This document shows positions 25,156 to 33,936 of a stretch of 64,000 nucleotides of DNA, one piece after another. A program made the position numbers and the translations under genes. Source of the stretch: Pseudomonas koreensis (GTDB lineage: Bacteria > Pseudomonadota > Gammaproteobacteria > Pseudomonadales > Pseudomonadaceae). How positions within the stretch are numbered: the first letter of the stretch is position 1; each line of letters starts with the position of its first letter. The stretch covers positions 62,001-126,000 of the forward strand of contig NZ_JAOEJU010000001.1 in the NCBI RefSeq assembly GCF_025447595.1, in the 5' to 3' direction. The notes beneath the pieces were generated by a model. That model saw only the letters and a list, made by a program, of their open reading frames with translations, was not told where the DNA came from and searched no databases.

Positions 25156-26028
25156 ATGCCAACTTTAATTGAAGGGCTTGGTGATTGTGATATTTTTCAG
25201 TTGCAGCCTTTAGAAGAAGAAATAAAAGAACGTTACGGCATTAGTTTTGAAACAAAAAAACCTCTTGATGTTGAAGAGTTATCTAAGCGTATCGGGAGAA
25301 CACCAAGCCTCCTGCTCTGTGCAATGTTGAGTAGCCAGCCTAAGTGCAGCTTATTTGGTGTTAATTGCCTTATTGAAGTGATTGCAGGTATTGCCGAAAA
25401 CCATCCTGTATATGTAGGTCGCTTAGATTATGGGTCAAGACAATTTAGACCATTTAATTTTATACTGGCCACCGATGGCTTCCTTAAGGAAGTATTTGAG
25501 CCTGTAAAACTAGCGCTTGGGGAAAAATGTCATGCGTTTGTGGGATTTAGTTTCACGCCAGAGCATAGAATTTCAAAGCTGGCGCTGAGAGAGTCTTTAG
25601 AATCCAGTGGCTCGTTCGACCTTGACTTGAAAATAGACTTGGGGGTATCAGTCTTCTATGACCTGTCAAATAATAAAACAGTGCCAAAAAAGAGAAAGTC
25701 TGAATTTATACCAATAGCAAGTATTGTGGTTGAATTTGATGGCCCCGCACACCTTAGCGATGAGCAAGTTAGAAAAGATAAGCTTCGCGACTCTATGGTA
25801 CAAAGTAGTGGCTGCACTGTATTTTGAATTCAAATGCCGTATAATCACCAAGGCAAAGGTGCTGCACAGATTAATCGCGAAAGAATGTCCAGCCTGCTTG
25901 AAGACCAAATAGAGGATATCAAGAATCATTTCCAGAACAGACTTTTCGCCACGGTTAATGCGAGCTATTTGTTAAAGCAATTACTTTTAAAACAACCTGA
26001 GAATGCAACTTGGTTTAACGCCACATAA
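25156..26028 (+). pseudogene. DUF2726/PD-(D/E)XK-like nuclease gene interrupted by an in-frame TGA
   Basis: A 223-codon frame from 25156 ends at TGA 25825-25827. The same frame continues directly with an open 67-codon stretch to 26028 (IQMPYNHQGKGAAQINRERM). The join reads GCTVF-stop-IQMPY. A CGA (Arg) to TGA change would restore one 290-residue protein. Near the stop, VVEFDGPAHLSDEQVRKDK followed by a G-x-x-V/I-R-I-type strand resembles the core of Vsr-like or DUF2726 nuclease domains. The region is clearly AT-richer than its surroundings, a sign of transfer. Readthrough or a sequencing error are alternatives. Confidence 0.7.
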
Positions 26029-26169
26029 TAAGGTGATCAAGCACGCTCATTTCACCCGCTGGCCCGGGCTAAAGCAAGCCATTTTATAGTAATGGGTAGT
26101 AAGCTATCTACTCGTGGGGGTCCAGAAAATCACGAGCCACAATCACTCAAGAATAAATAGATTACGAGC

Positions 26170-26767
26170 ATGCGATATAAAGTAATAGCATTACTATGCG
26201 CTTTATCAATCATCGGCTTTATTGTCACTCTTCTAGCGTTCTCAGCAAGAGGGGATAGCCTTATAATTAAGACGCTACTTAGCGCAGTATGTGTTTTTAT
26301 AACGATCTACGCAATAAACAAAGGCGCAAACCTGGACAACTCTGTTTTGCTAAAGAGTCTGAACACAAACAAATTCGTTTGGGTAACCCATAGGGGGGCG
26401 TCAGCAGTAATTGACTTTAAGATCAATAACAAAAAAACTTCAGCCGTACGGCGTATTTGCCCGTGGTAAATTTCAAAAGTTTTTAGGTAAGAGTTGTTTG
26501 GAGTTCATTGATGGAATGGCTCCAGTGGTCTGGGTAAGTTTGGGGAGGCCTTCGGACAGCCCCAGCATATTTTTGGGTAAGGTCATTTTTTGGGAGTGGG
26601 ACAAAGCAGTTACATTTCAAGTGGCGCCAAGCAAAATAAGTGCGCCCGATAGTTTGTTTAAGAAGGTATTCGGCAAGCACCAGCTTGTCATAAGAGAGGA
26701 TATACCTTTGACCGGAAAAGAAGAAGTTTACATCAGGAAAAAACTCACTTGGCATAAGATTCCTTAA
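26170..26767 (+). pseudogene. membrane protein gene with a frameshift at an A7 tract
   Basis: The first frame (26170-26469) starts MRYKVIALLCALSIIGFIVT, with two transmembrane segments (about 5-26 and 33-50). It runs to DFKINNKKT at an A7 tract (26431-26437), then becomes TSAVRRICPW and stops. The overlapping frame (to 26767) continues sensibly with LQPYGVFARGKFQKFLGK. Removing one A joins them as NNKKLQPYG, giving a protein of about 198 residues: two membrane helices plus a basic cytoplasmic domain with IFWEWDKAVTFQ. It is a decayed gene, or one whose expression depends on slippage. The function is unknown. The DNA is AT-rich. Confidence 0.6.
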
Positions 26768-26942
26768 AAATAATGTTTGGAGATTGTTTTAGCTAAAGCG
26801 TGCGTGACGACATCGCTTTAAGATTTACCGTTCCCTGCGATTCCGCTCGACGAGAATATTCCTGCTAGAAATTCCGCTTTTGGCCGTTAGCGGCCACTTG
26901 CGAACGTCCGTTTTTGGCCGACTTCTGCCAGTCAGTGACACC

Positions 26943-27848
26943 TCAACGTGCGCCAGCAAAATACTCGCTTTCCTCAGGGGCATTCTTCCAAGATTCAAGA
27001 GCATTGATCACGTCTTGGCTTACAAGGGTGCCATTGTCCGCGAGACACAGCACTTCTGAAGCGACAGACTTGTTTTGAGGGATAGTTCCGAGCTGGTAGC
27101 CTGGAAAATAAGACCCTGCGCTTGCAAAGCGAGGATGGATGTTCACTACGATGAGTGGCGCGATCACGACGCTATTGGTCTCGTCGTAGAGAACCTCAAG
27201 CTTGATCAAGAAAAGAGACAGCCCATTAGGATCTGAGTCATAGTCAGTCTCCAGGCGGAATGCTACTCGCTCCGTCTCCTGAGGCTTCACTTCGTGGTGC
27301 ACCTTTATGCGCGAAACTGACCCTTCCTCTTTGTATATCTTCAGGTCGTACGTAGCCGATATAGGTACAAGACTATGGTGGTGATTAGTCAACGTTTCCC
27401 AGTGCTTGAGCGTGGTTACCCTAACTTCTTTTATAAAAGTGACTTGGGTGCCGCGATTGACGAGCTTCAGCTCTAAAGAGGTGATGTATTCCTCGTTTTC
27501 GCCGCTACAGCTTTCAATTTCATACAAATCAACAATCTTGAGACCCGGAGCATTATCTACCAGATGCTTTGGCACAGGGTTCAAGATTGAAGCTGCACGC
27601 AGTTGCTTGTAAAGCCTCAACGCTTTTCGATCAATGATGTCAGCGTGCGCCATTTTATGATGTTTGTCGCAGAGAACGATTAGGTTGCTTGGATCGTTAT
27701 TCTCACGGTTGTGATCGATATGGTGAATTTCCAGGTAAGTGTGCTCAGTACACTGATTAATTGCGCAGCAATGACCACTCTCAACTTTAATTGCTCTGGC
27801 AACCTCTGCCGCAATGGTGGGACGTTTCGTTGTGTAGATGCTATCCAT
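26943..27848 (-). CDS. HNH endonuclease-like protein with a C-terminal beta domain
   Basis: The 301-residue protein has an N-terminal HNH nuclease domain. CCAINQCTEHTYLEIHHID (residues about 26-44) leads into HNRENNDPSNLIVLCDKHHK near 45-65, with the HH metal-binding residues, the Asn and the closing His. The rest (about 100-300) is a beta-rich domain (SLELKLVNRGTQVTFIKEV, VAFRLETDYDSDP) that I cannot name. HNH fusions of this kind are common in restriction-like or phage-defence genes, which is a context inference. It stands alone on the minus strand. Confidence 0.8.
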   Translation of the reverse strand: MDSIYTTKRPTIAAEVARAIKVESGHCCAINQCTEHTYLEIHHIDHNRENNDPSNLIVLCDKHHKMAHADIIDRKALRLYKQLRAASILNPVPKHLVDNAPGLKIVDLYEIESCSGENEEYITSLELKLVNRGTQVTFIKEVRVTTLKHWETLTNHHHSLVPISATYDLKIYKEEGSVSRIKVHHEVKPQETERVAFRLETDYDSDPNGLSLFLIKLEVLYDETNSVVIAPLIVVNIHPRFASAGSYFPGYQLGTIPQNKSVASEVLCLADNGTLVSQDVINALESWKNAPEESEYFAGAR

Positions 27849-28152
27849 GCTCTTACTCGCAGATATCAGAGCTAATTTTTTATCGAGAAATTATAGCAAA
27901 TCAGTCAGTTGCTCAAGATTGACTACCGGGTGCGGTGCACCCCAGCCAAGAAAGCTTCCTTGGTCGACCAGCAAGGCCCCTGCCACCTCAGCTCCCATCA
28001 AAGCCGGTAGGGGCTATAACGTCTACCACAGATACGAAGCCATGAATTCGGGTCCTGGAAAGGATTTCCAAAGGCCGTAACGGCATTTAGCCAGTTCATG
28101 ATCACCTGACTATGCCAAAATCTAAGCCCGGCCCCAGCGACCAAGGAAAGGT
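27849..28152. other. interval with a short decayed coding remnant
   Basis: About 300 bases without an intact gene. On the minus strand, a short frame ending near 27896 reads GALLVDQGSFLGWGAPHPVV then NLEQLTDLL and a stop, and looks like the C terminus of a lost protein. It has no start or domain context. The start of the next gene (28153) has an AAGGAAAGG ribosome-binding sequence. Confidence 0.4.
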
Positions 28153-29400
28153 ATGAGTTTTTTCCAACGTTTGTTCGCGTTCCGACAGAACGAATTTCGG
28201 ACACCCCTTGAGGATTTTCTCACCGAGTTTTTTGCCGAGTGGCTACGTCAAGTGACGCTTGCTGGTCGAATCTCAGAGGTGCTGACTGACCTCTTCAAGC
28301 TGGCACCGGCCCAACTTGGAGAATTGAGTAACCTCAATTCAATTATCTGGGAAACTCAACACGTCATTGGTCCAGGCGACCACCGGGCTGAGGGCAAACG
28401 CCCAGACTTGATTGGACGATGCTCAAATTTTTTCCTGATCATCGAGAGCAAAATCGCAGCTGGATTTACCCAATACCAGGATGAACTTGGGCGAGTCGAT
28501 CAACTGTCCATTTACCAGTCATACCGTAGAAGTCGCAAGGAGGTGTGTGGCGGCCTTGTCCTGATTACACATTCCACTTTGCCTCCGTCAGACTGGACAC
28601 ATCAAACGCTGTACTGGCGTGCTGTTGAAAAGTACTTACGAACTTTTACAGACCATAGCTCGTCGACCAGTGCATTGAATTACCTCACTAACCAACTGAA
28701 AAAATTCCTTGGAGACAACGATATGAATGGAACACGTATCGATCTAGCGGATATTACTGCCTACCCTGCCTATCAACGACTTACGCGAGGGTTGGCAGGA
28801 TTGGGTAAAGCTGCGGATAGCTGCCTTAGAACGGAGTTTCAAGGGGTACATCTTGAAAAACTTCGAGTTCCTCGTGGGGGCAGTGGTGGAGACTTTATCT
28901 CGCCGACTTTTTGCGGATTGACGCTCACCAATGACGGCTTCAAATGTCATGACGCTCAACTCATTTTGTGGGCCGGCACCCTCACCGGAAAAGTTTACGA
29001 GTACATTGGGCCGTTCACTGACGGGATACCAGACCTCTCTGTCGGTATTGGCTTATGGTTCTATGAGGACGTTCGACAAGAGGCCAGTGACTATCTGATA
29101 GCGCTTTGTGAGAAGCTCAACAGCCACGAGAAAGAGACGTGGGTACTGGAGACCCACTCTCGCGATGGTAGGGGGCCAATTATCTTGCTGTCGATTCGTC
29201 GATCTCTCATCGACTTGCATGTTCAGGCTGCTGGCGGCGACTTGGACGATATCGCCAGTGAGTTCTTTTCAACTCACAGCAAGTCACTTCTAATTGAGCT
29301 TTCAGCTCCACACTTGGAAACCGGTAGGAGCGCTGATCAGTTTCTGTTTGAGATGGTTGCTGCAGAACAGATCACCGTTGATTTAATTGACGCTGAGTGA
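28153..29400 (+). CDS. PD-(D/E)XK nuclease-like protein
   Basis: The 415-residue protein has a helical opening (FRTPLEDFLTEFFAEWL) followed by a nuclease-like core. RPDLIGR near residue 85 and FFLIIESKIAAGFTQYQDEL near 93-112 give the PD...ExK pattern, with a following QLSIYQSY helix. The remaining 250 residues form a mixed domain without an assigned family. The layout resembles PDDEXK_4-type proteins found in defence-rich regions. Whether it cleaves DNA, and with what trigger, is unknown. It lies on the + strand, divergent from the HNH gene across the remnant interval. Confidence 0.7.
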   Translation: MSFFQRLFAFRQNEFRTPLEDFLTEFFAEWLRQVTLAGRISEVLTDLFKLAPAQLGELSNLNSIIWETQHVIGPGDHRAEGKRPDLIGRCSNFFLIIESKIAAGFTQYQDELGRVDQLSIYQSYRRSRKEVCGGLVLITHSTLPPSDWTHQTLYWRAVEKYLRTFTDHSSSTSALNYLTNQLKKFLGDNDMNGTRIDLADITAYPAYQRLTRGLAGLGKAADSCLRTEFQGVHLEKLRVPRGGSGGDFISPTFCGLTLTNDGFKCHDAQLILWAGTLTGKVYEYIGPFTDGIPDLSVGIGLWFYEDVRQEASDYLIALCEKLNSHEKETWVLETHSRDGRGPIILLSIRRSLIDLHVQAAGGDLDDIASEFFSTHSKSLLIELSAPHLETGRSADQFLFEMVAAEQITVDLIDAE

Positions 29401-29414
29401 CTGCTCCTGGCCGA

Positions 29415-29435
29415 TAGCTGCCATTTACTGTGGCA
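29415..29435. terminator. hairpin after the PD-(D/E)XK gene
   Basis: GCTGCCA and TGGCAGC flank a 7-base spacer just after the stop at 29400. No U-run follows, so it is a weak terminator candidate. The surrounding CTGGCCGATAGCTGCC text is also common between Pseudomonas genes. Confidence 0.4.
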
Positions 29436-29485
29436 GCTTCGGCTGGCATCGTTTTCTCAAGCCGTCATGACTGAGGGGTTGGCTT

Positions 29486-29848
29486 TCAGGTCTTCACTTC
29501 AACGTGATCCAACGCCTGATTAACCGCCAACTCACTCAACATCACCAACTGCGCAATCCCGATCGCAGTCTTGCGATGGGCCGGCTCCAGCGTGGCCGCA
29601 AAGTTATTGAGCATTTCACTGGCCGATCCCAATGATTCGCTGGCGTTGGCCAGAAGTGATTCGGTGTTGTAGGCAGGGTTGGCCATGTACATCGGGTCGT
29701 GTTTGTGATGGCTGCCCATGATCCGTTGCTGTGGTGTGAGGTAATGATCAAGCGCGCGTTCTGCCGCTTCGTTGAGGGTTCTTGAATCGGGAAATTTGTA
29801 GGGAGAAACCGGATCGGTTTCCGGTGGGTTCGGTGTTGGCTTGAACAT
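29486..29848 (-). CDS. DUF6124-family protein
   Basis: From the ATG at 29848 the protein is 120 residues, beginning MFKPTPNPPETDPVSPYKFP. The NEAAERALDHYL and the later NTESLLANASESLGSASEML and LVMLSELAVNQALDHV helices are typical of DUF6124 (formerly grouped with DUF3077), a Pseudomonas family with many paralogues and no known role. The longer frame to 29896 would start inside the structured leader and is rejected. The gene is preceded by a leader of more than 200 bases with conserved hairpins (29885-30070), so RNA-level control is likely. Confidence 0.85.
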   Translation of the reverse strand: MFKPTPNPPETDPVSPYKFPDSRTLNEAAERALDHYLTPQQRIMGSHHKHDPMYMANPAYNTESLLANASESLGSASEMLNNFAATLEPAHRKTAIGIAQLVMLSELAVNQALDHVEVKT

Positions 29849-30120
29849 AGATGTAACTCCAGGGTGAGAAAGTGGAGCCATCAGCCTCGCTACCAAACGA
29901 GGGTGGTGGCCATACGGAGGTTGGTAGACCGGTCACCTGGATACCCGGCGCGCCCGAAGACGCCCTACGCATGGCCACCATAAAACAGAGGGCGAAAGAG
30001 TCCCTGCAATCTGGTGTTGCGATGCGACAGGTAATCCGGGCTACCAAACCCGATCACTGTTTTTCAGTGACCCGGAAACGATAAAACCCGCACCCCAGAC
30101 GCACAAGCCGGCGGATTCTG
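29849..30120 (-). ncRNA. structured 5' leader of the DUF6124 gene
   Basis: On the + strand, two hairpins have the same loop: CCTCG-CTACCAAA-CGAGG (29885-29902) and CGGG-CTACCAAA-CCCG (30037-30052). Between them lies TTGGTAG (29921-29927), complementary to both loops. TGGTGGCCAT (29904-29913) pairs with ATGGCCACCA (29971-29980), and TCACTG-TTTTT-CAGTGA forms a hairpin at 30054-30070. In the transcript of the DUF6124 gene (minus strand) the same pairs fold. The element is likely a cis-regulatory RNA, with loop-to-segment pairing possible. Small reading frames here (29748-30047 minus, 29872-30084 plus) are less convincing. Confidence 0.55.
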
Positions 30121-30421
30121 GCGTAGTCGTAGGCAATGACGCAAGACGCTGTAGCCGTGGGGAAGTAATGCCGGGCGTTTCTAAACATCATTCAAAAAAC
30201 GCTTAAACACGCCGCCCTCGCCATGTCGAAATCAGACGCCCATGCCGCTCCTAAATAAAAGCGGAGTCCCATCTGCGGGACAACGCGATCCCATCGATTT
30301 CAATTTTCCAGTCCGTCCCCATTTTTCTCGGCACCTACCAGCGCGCGTCGCTTTTTAAGCTTGATGAAACGTTTCAGCAAGTTTATAAAAAGAGCCACAA
30401 CTCCAAGAAAAGGCTGCTCCC
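30121..30421. other. upstream region of the aldose-epimerase-like gene, including a dispersed repeat
   Basis: About 300 bases with no gene. It contains the 34-base direct repeat copy at 30218-30251 and is expected to hold the promoter of the 30422 gene. An AGGCTGCTCCC context precedes the ATG, and no strong operator is evident. Confidence 0.5.
30218..30251. repeat. dispersed repeat, copy 1 (TCGCCATGTCGAAATCAGAC...)
   Basis: TCGCCATGTCGAAATCAGAC followed by GCCCATGCCGCTCC is repeated at 33966-34001 with a two-base insertion (GCCCCCATGCCGCTCC). The two copies bracket 3.7 kb from the epimerase-like gene to the isochorismatase-family gene. Confidence 0.75.
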
Positions 30422-31636
30422 ATGACCCCGCTCAAACTCGTTGTTGCCCTCAGCGCACTGTCCGCTGCCTCCCACGCCATGGCCTGGGATTACGTTCTGC
30501 TCGACACCGACAAAGCCGCTCAGAACTGGCAGATCACCAGCCAGCAACTCGGCATGAAAACCGACAAACCCTTCAGCGTCAGCCTGCGCACCTTGCATGG
30601 TGGTCGGCAGGAGGGCGTCAGCATTGTCGACATCGATAACGGCACGATGAAACTCTCGGTGGTGCCGACGCGGGGAATGAACGTTTTGCAGGCTTCGGTC
30701 GGCAATGTGCGTATGGGCTGGGATTCGCCGGTCAAGGAAGTGGTCAATCCGTCCTTCATCGAACTCAATGGCCGCGGTGGTCTGGGCTGGCTGGAGGGTT
30801 TCAATGAGCTGGTGACCCGCTGCGGATACGAATGGGTCGGCCACCCTGGCGTCGATAACGGCGAACTGCTGACCCTGCACGGCCGGGCCGCCAACATTCC
30901 GGCGAACAAAGTCACCCTGCACATCGATGAAACGCCCCCGTACGCCATCACCCTGCGCGGTGAACTGAAAGAGCAGGCGTTCAAGAAAGTCGATTTCTCC
31001 GTCGCCACCGAACTGGTCACCGAACCCGGCAGCGCAGTGTTCGCCCTCAACGACACCCTGACCAACAACGGCGACTATCCGAAGGAATACCAGGCGCTGT
31101 ACCACAGCAACTTCAGCACCCCGTTCCTGGAGCAGGGCGCGCGTTTCGCCGCGCCGGTGAAACAGGTGTCGCCGTTCAACGACAAGGCCAAGGGCGATTT
31201 GCCCGAATGGCAAACCTACCGCGCACCGACCAAGGACTACGACGAAACGGTTTACAACGTCGTGCCGTATGCCGATGCCAAAGGCGATACGTTGACCGTG
31301 TTGCATAACAAGGCCGGCAGCCTGGGTGTTTCGGTTGGCTTCAATACGCAGACGTTGCCGGTGTTTTCCCTGTGGAAGAACACCGATACCCAAGGCCAGG
31401 GTTATGTCACCGGGCTGGAGCCGGGGACGAGTTTTTCCTACAACCGGCGTTATCAGCGGCCACTGAATCTGGTTCCCACCATCGGGCCGAAGGAACACAA
31501 ACAGTTCCGCATCAGCTACAGCTTGTTGGCGGATAAGGCGGCAGTGGAGAAGGCCTTGAAGCAGGTGAGCGACATTCAGGGCGGACGGGAGACCGAGGTT
31601 CGGCAGACACCGTTGGTTGATCTGACCAAGGGGTGA
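30422..31636 (+). CDS. periplasmic aldose-1-epimerase-family protein (DUF4432)
   Basis: The 404-residue protein has a signal peptide (MTPLKLVVALSALSAASHAM) and a galactose-mutarotase-like beta-sandwich. Marks are MKLSVVPTRGMNVLQA near residue 80, MGWDSPVKEVVNPSF near 97 and a late ATGLEPGT-like VTGLEPGTSFSYNRR near 330. DUF4432 proteins are related to aldose 1-epimerases, but their sugar and reaction are often undetermined. A periplasmic location is inferred from the signal. It is transcribed alone, with convergent AlaE behind it. Confidence 0.88.
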   Translation: MTPLKLVVALSALSAASHAMAWDYVLLDTDKAAQNWQITSQQLGMKTDKPFSVSLRTLHGGRQEGVSIVDIDNGTMKLSVVPTRGMNVLQASVGNVRMGWDSPVKEVVNPSFIELNGRGGLGWLEGFNELVTRCGYEWVGHPGVDNGELLTLHGRAANIPANKVTLHIDETPPYAITLRGELKEQAFKKVDFSVATELVTEPGSAVFALNDTLTNNGDYPKEYQALYHSNFSTPFLEQGARFAAPVKQVSPFNDKAKGDLPEWQTYRAPTKDYDETVYNVVPYADAKGDTLTVLHNKAGSLGVSVGFNTQTLPVFSLWKNTDTQGQGYVTGLEPGTSFSYNRRYQRPLNLVPTIGPKEHKQFRISYSLLADKAAVEKALKQVSDIQGGRETEVRQTPLVDLTKG

Positions 31637-31649
31637 AACCGGCGGTCGC

Positions 31650-32087
31650 TCAACTGTTCAGCGACATCGGCTTGTCGCCACCCGGAGGCAAGCCGAACAC
31701 CTTGCGCACCCCATTAAGAAATGCCCCATAAGGTCGCCCCAGAGCCAGCATCATCAACGCCGCACCGAGCGTGCCGCGCAACAGCTCACCTCCCGACGCG
31801 CCGGTGGAGGCAATGATTGCTGCATAGATCGGTACCTGAAAACTGACAAGGGCGAAGCTGTCCCATAGCAATCTCGAAACCCGACGTTGACTGGCGCGCT
31901 TCATCACCCAGTCCCGCCACAGGCCGTAAGGCCTCGCGACGGGCACCATCAATAAGGCGCCGAGAAGGCGCGCATGAAGAACCTGATCCCACGTCATGCC
32001 GGCAATGAATCGTTCATTGATGATGCCGGTGGTTGTGAAAAACAGGATCAGCGCCGTTGTGTCTGCAAGGAATGCAGTCCGGCGCAT
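31650..32087 (-). CDS. alaE: L-alanine exporter AlaE
   Basis: From the ATG at 32087 the protein is 145 residues, close to the 149 of E. coli AlaE. The MRRTAFLADTTALILFFTTT opening, LLMVPVARPYGLWRDWVM and FQVPIYAAIIASTGA segments match this four-helix inner-membrane exporter of L-alanine. A longer frame begins at 32150 and would overlap the LysR gene. A TTG near 32111, preceded by AGGAG, is another possible start. The LysR gene directly upstream on the same strand may be unrelated to its control. Confidence 0.8.
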   Translation of the reverse strand: MRRTAFLADTTALILFFTTTGIINERFIAGMTWDQVLHARLLGALLMVPVARPYGLWRDWVMKRASQRRVSRLLWDSFALVSFQVPIYAAIIASTGASGGELLRGTLGAALMMLALGRPYGAFLNGVRKVFGLPPGGDKPMSLNS

Positions 32088-32130
32088 TGACTGTTGCGAG
32101 TGTTGAAGCAAATCACATCTCCTGTCCTGG

Positions 32131-33054
32131 TCAGGTAGGTGCCAGCGCATCCTCCTGATGTGACAGCGGCTGCACCGCCAGGTGCGGAGATTCGCCGAAG
32201 AACTCGATCAGCAGTTCAGTGAGCACGCGTATTTTCCGGGCGGGATGCGGCCCCGGCGGGCGGAGGAGGTAGGCACCGGCCGGCGGTGGGGGATGATTGG
32301 TCATGATTTGCAACAATGCGCCCGATGCCAGGTGTTCATGGGTGAGGCAGTCGGGCAGGTAGGCGACGCCGAGGCCTGCGACGGCAGCGGCGGCGAGAGC
32401 GGTGCCGTTGTCGGCCTTGAAGCGTCCTTGCGGACGAACCGTGATGATCTTGTCGCCGTCCATGAATTGCCAGGCTTCGGTGGCCTGCATGAGCGCCTGA
32501 TGGTTGACCAGGTCGTCCGGTTTCTCAGGGCTGCCGTGCGCCTTTATGTAGTCCGGGCTCGCGACGAGCTTGGTGTAGACCGGGCCGATACGCCTTGCGA
32601 TCAGATTGGAGTCCTTCAGATAACCCACCCGAATGGCGCAATCGTAGCCCTCGGTGATGAGGTCAACGAAGCGATCGCTATAGCAAGTCTGCATCTGCAA
32701 CTGAGGGTGACGGCGCGCCATTTCCGCCAGCACCGGTGCGAAGTGAGTCGGGCCGAACGACAGCGGGACGGCCACGCGCAGGCGGCCGCGAAGAGCGCCG
32801 GTGGGCAGGATCGTTTCCTTGGCAACGTTGATCTCGGTGCAGACCCGGGCGGCGTAGTCGCGGAATATCGCACCGGCCTCCGTGAGTGCCGATCCGCGCG
32901 TCGAGCGTGCCAGCAGTTGCACGCCCAGTTCGGTTTCAAGCCGGGCCAGGCGACGACTGACGATCGACTTCGATACGCCAAGACGCAGTGCCGCCTGCGA
33001 AATGCCCTCGGCATCCGCCACTTCCACGAAGGTCTGTAGTTCTTCGATATCCAC
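32131..33054 (-). CDS. LysR-family regulator
   Basis: From GTG 33054 (GGGGAAC seven bases upstream) the protein is 307 residues. The N-terminal winged helix reads VDIEELQTFVEVADAEGIS, ALRLGVSKSIVSRRLARLE and GVQLLARSTRG. The ligand-binding domain follows from about residue 90 (RLRVAVPLSFGPTHFAP). It belongs to the group of single-domain-ligand LysR proteins that recruit divergent target genes. It is divergent from the isochorismatase-family gene at 33233, which it probably controls. The longer frame to 33144 adds an unrelated segment and is rejected. Confidence 0.88.
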   Translation of the reverse strand: MDIEELQTFVEVADAEGISQAALRLGVSKSIVSRRLARLETELGVQLLARSTRGSALTEAGAIFRDYAARVCTEINVAKETILPTGALRGRLRVAVPLSFGPTHFAPVLAEMARRHPQLQMQTCYSDRFVDLITEGYDCAIRVGYLKDSNLIARRIGPVYTKLVASPDYIKAHGSPEKPDDLVNHQALMQATEAWQFMDGDKIITVRPQGRFKADNGTALAAAAVAGLGVAYLPDCLTHEHLASGALLQIMTNHPPPPAGAYLLRPPGPHPARKIRVLTELLIEFFGESPHLAVQPLSHQEDALAPT

Positions 33055-33232
33055 GCTTGCGTTCCCCTTTGTGCGACACAGCACGTCGCGCAATGCTACT
33101 ACTGCCTCGAACATGGGAACAGCACAATGGATTTCCGGGCACAACAGGCTTCTTGCGTGTCCTGGAATCGATTGTCCGCACGGGCCTCGGCCCTTTCACA
33201 AACGTGCGTCACCCATAAAAAAGGATTTGCCC

Positions 33233-33880
33233 ATGGCAAGCGAAACGCTCCGCAACGCCCATACCGATCAGTTGCTGACCCCGGAAAACTCGGTGTTGAT
33301 CATCATCGATTATCAGCCTGTTCAGGTTTCCTCGATCCGCTCGATGCCGCGTGACGAACTCGTCTTCAACATCACCAGCGTCGCCAGGGCGGCGCTCAAC
33401 TACAACCTTCCGATCATCCACTCGACCGTCAATGTCGCGACCGGCCGCAACAAGCCGCCGATTCAGGAGTTGCAACAGGTGCTCGGTCACCTGCCGACCT
33501 ATGACCGCACCTCGATCAATAGCTGGGAGGACACGGAATTCAAACAGGCGGTCAAGGCGCTTGGACGCAAGAAACTCATTATGACGGCGCTCTGGACCGA
33601 AGCCTGTCTGACCTTCCCGGTGCTCGACGCCATCCAGGAAGGCTATGAAGTGTATGTGCCGGTCGATGCGGTGGGCGGCACTTCGCTCGCCGCACACGAA
33701 GCGGCGTTGCGCCGAATGGAACAGGCAGGCGCGAAGCTGATCAGCCGCGTGCAGATGTACTGCGAACTGCAGCGCGACTGGGCACGGGAAGTGACCGTGC
33801 CGGGCTTTATGGGCGTGTTCGAGAACTTCGACGGGTTCAACGCTGAAAAGGCTCTGGAGGAGGCTGGCAAGAAGGCCTGA
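33233..33880 (+). CDS. isochorismatase-family cysteine hydrolase (YcaC-like)
   Basis: The 215-residue protein (AAGGA eight bases before the ATG) has the YcaC-type fold. The catalytic Asp lies in VLIIIDYQPVQVSS near residue 26, and the nucleophile Cys is in ALWTEACLTFPVLDAI near 125. The following VDAVGGTSLAAHEAALRRM helix completes the core. These enzymes cleave amide or ether-type bonds of small metabolites and form oligomers. The substrate is unknown. It is paralogous to the protein at 55004-55636 (shared YCELQRDWARE/ACELHRDWRND tails). The divergent LysR gene is its likely regulator. Confidence 0.88.
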   Translation: MASETLRNAHTDQLLTPENSVLIIIDYQPVQVSSIRSMPRDELVFNITSVARAALNYNLPIIHSTVNVATGRNKPPIQELQQVLGHLPTYDRTSINSWEDTEFKQAVKALGRKKLIMTALWTEACLTFPVLDAIQEGYEVYVPVDAVGGTSLAAHEAALRRMEQAGAKLISRVQMYCELQRDWAREVTVPGFMGVFENFDGFNAEKALEEAGKKA

Positions 33881-33895
33881 TGAGCGGCAATTGAT

Positions 33896-33936
33896 AAAGG
33901 TGGCACTCGCGAAAGCGGGTGCTGCCTTTGTTTTTT
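33896..33936 (+). terminator. intrinsic terminator after the isochorismatase-family gene
   Basis: A 15-pair stem (33896-33910 with 33915-33929, including G-U pairs) has a GAAA tetraloop and is followed by G and six T. This is a strong intrinsic terminator just after the stop at 33880. Confidence 0.9.

Noticed and set aside
21601..29400. Prophage or integrative element
   Set aside because: No integrase, transposase, structural or replication gene and no flanking attachment repeats are visible, so only a patchy accessory stretch is claimed.
29748..30084. Small frames in the DUF6124 leader on both strands
   Set aside because: They overlap the twin-loop hairpins and each other, and the structure explains the conservation better than coding.
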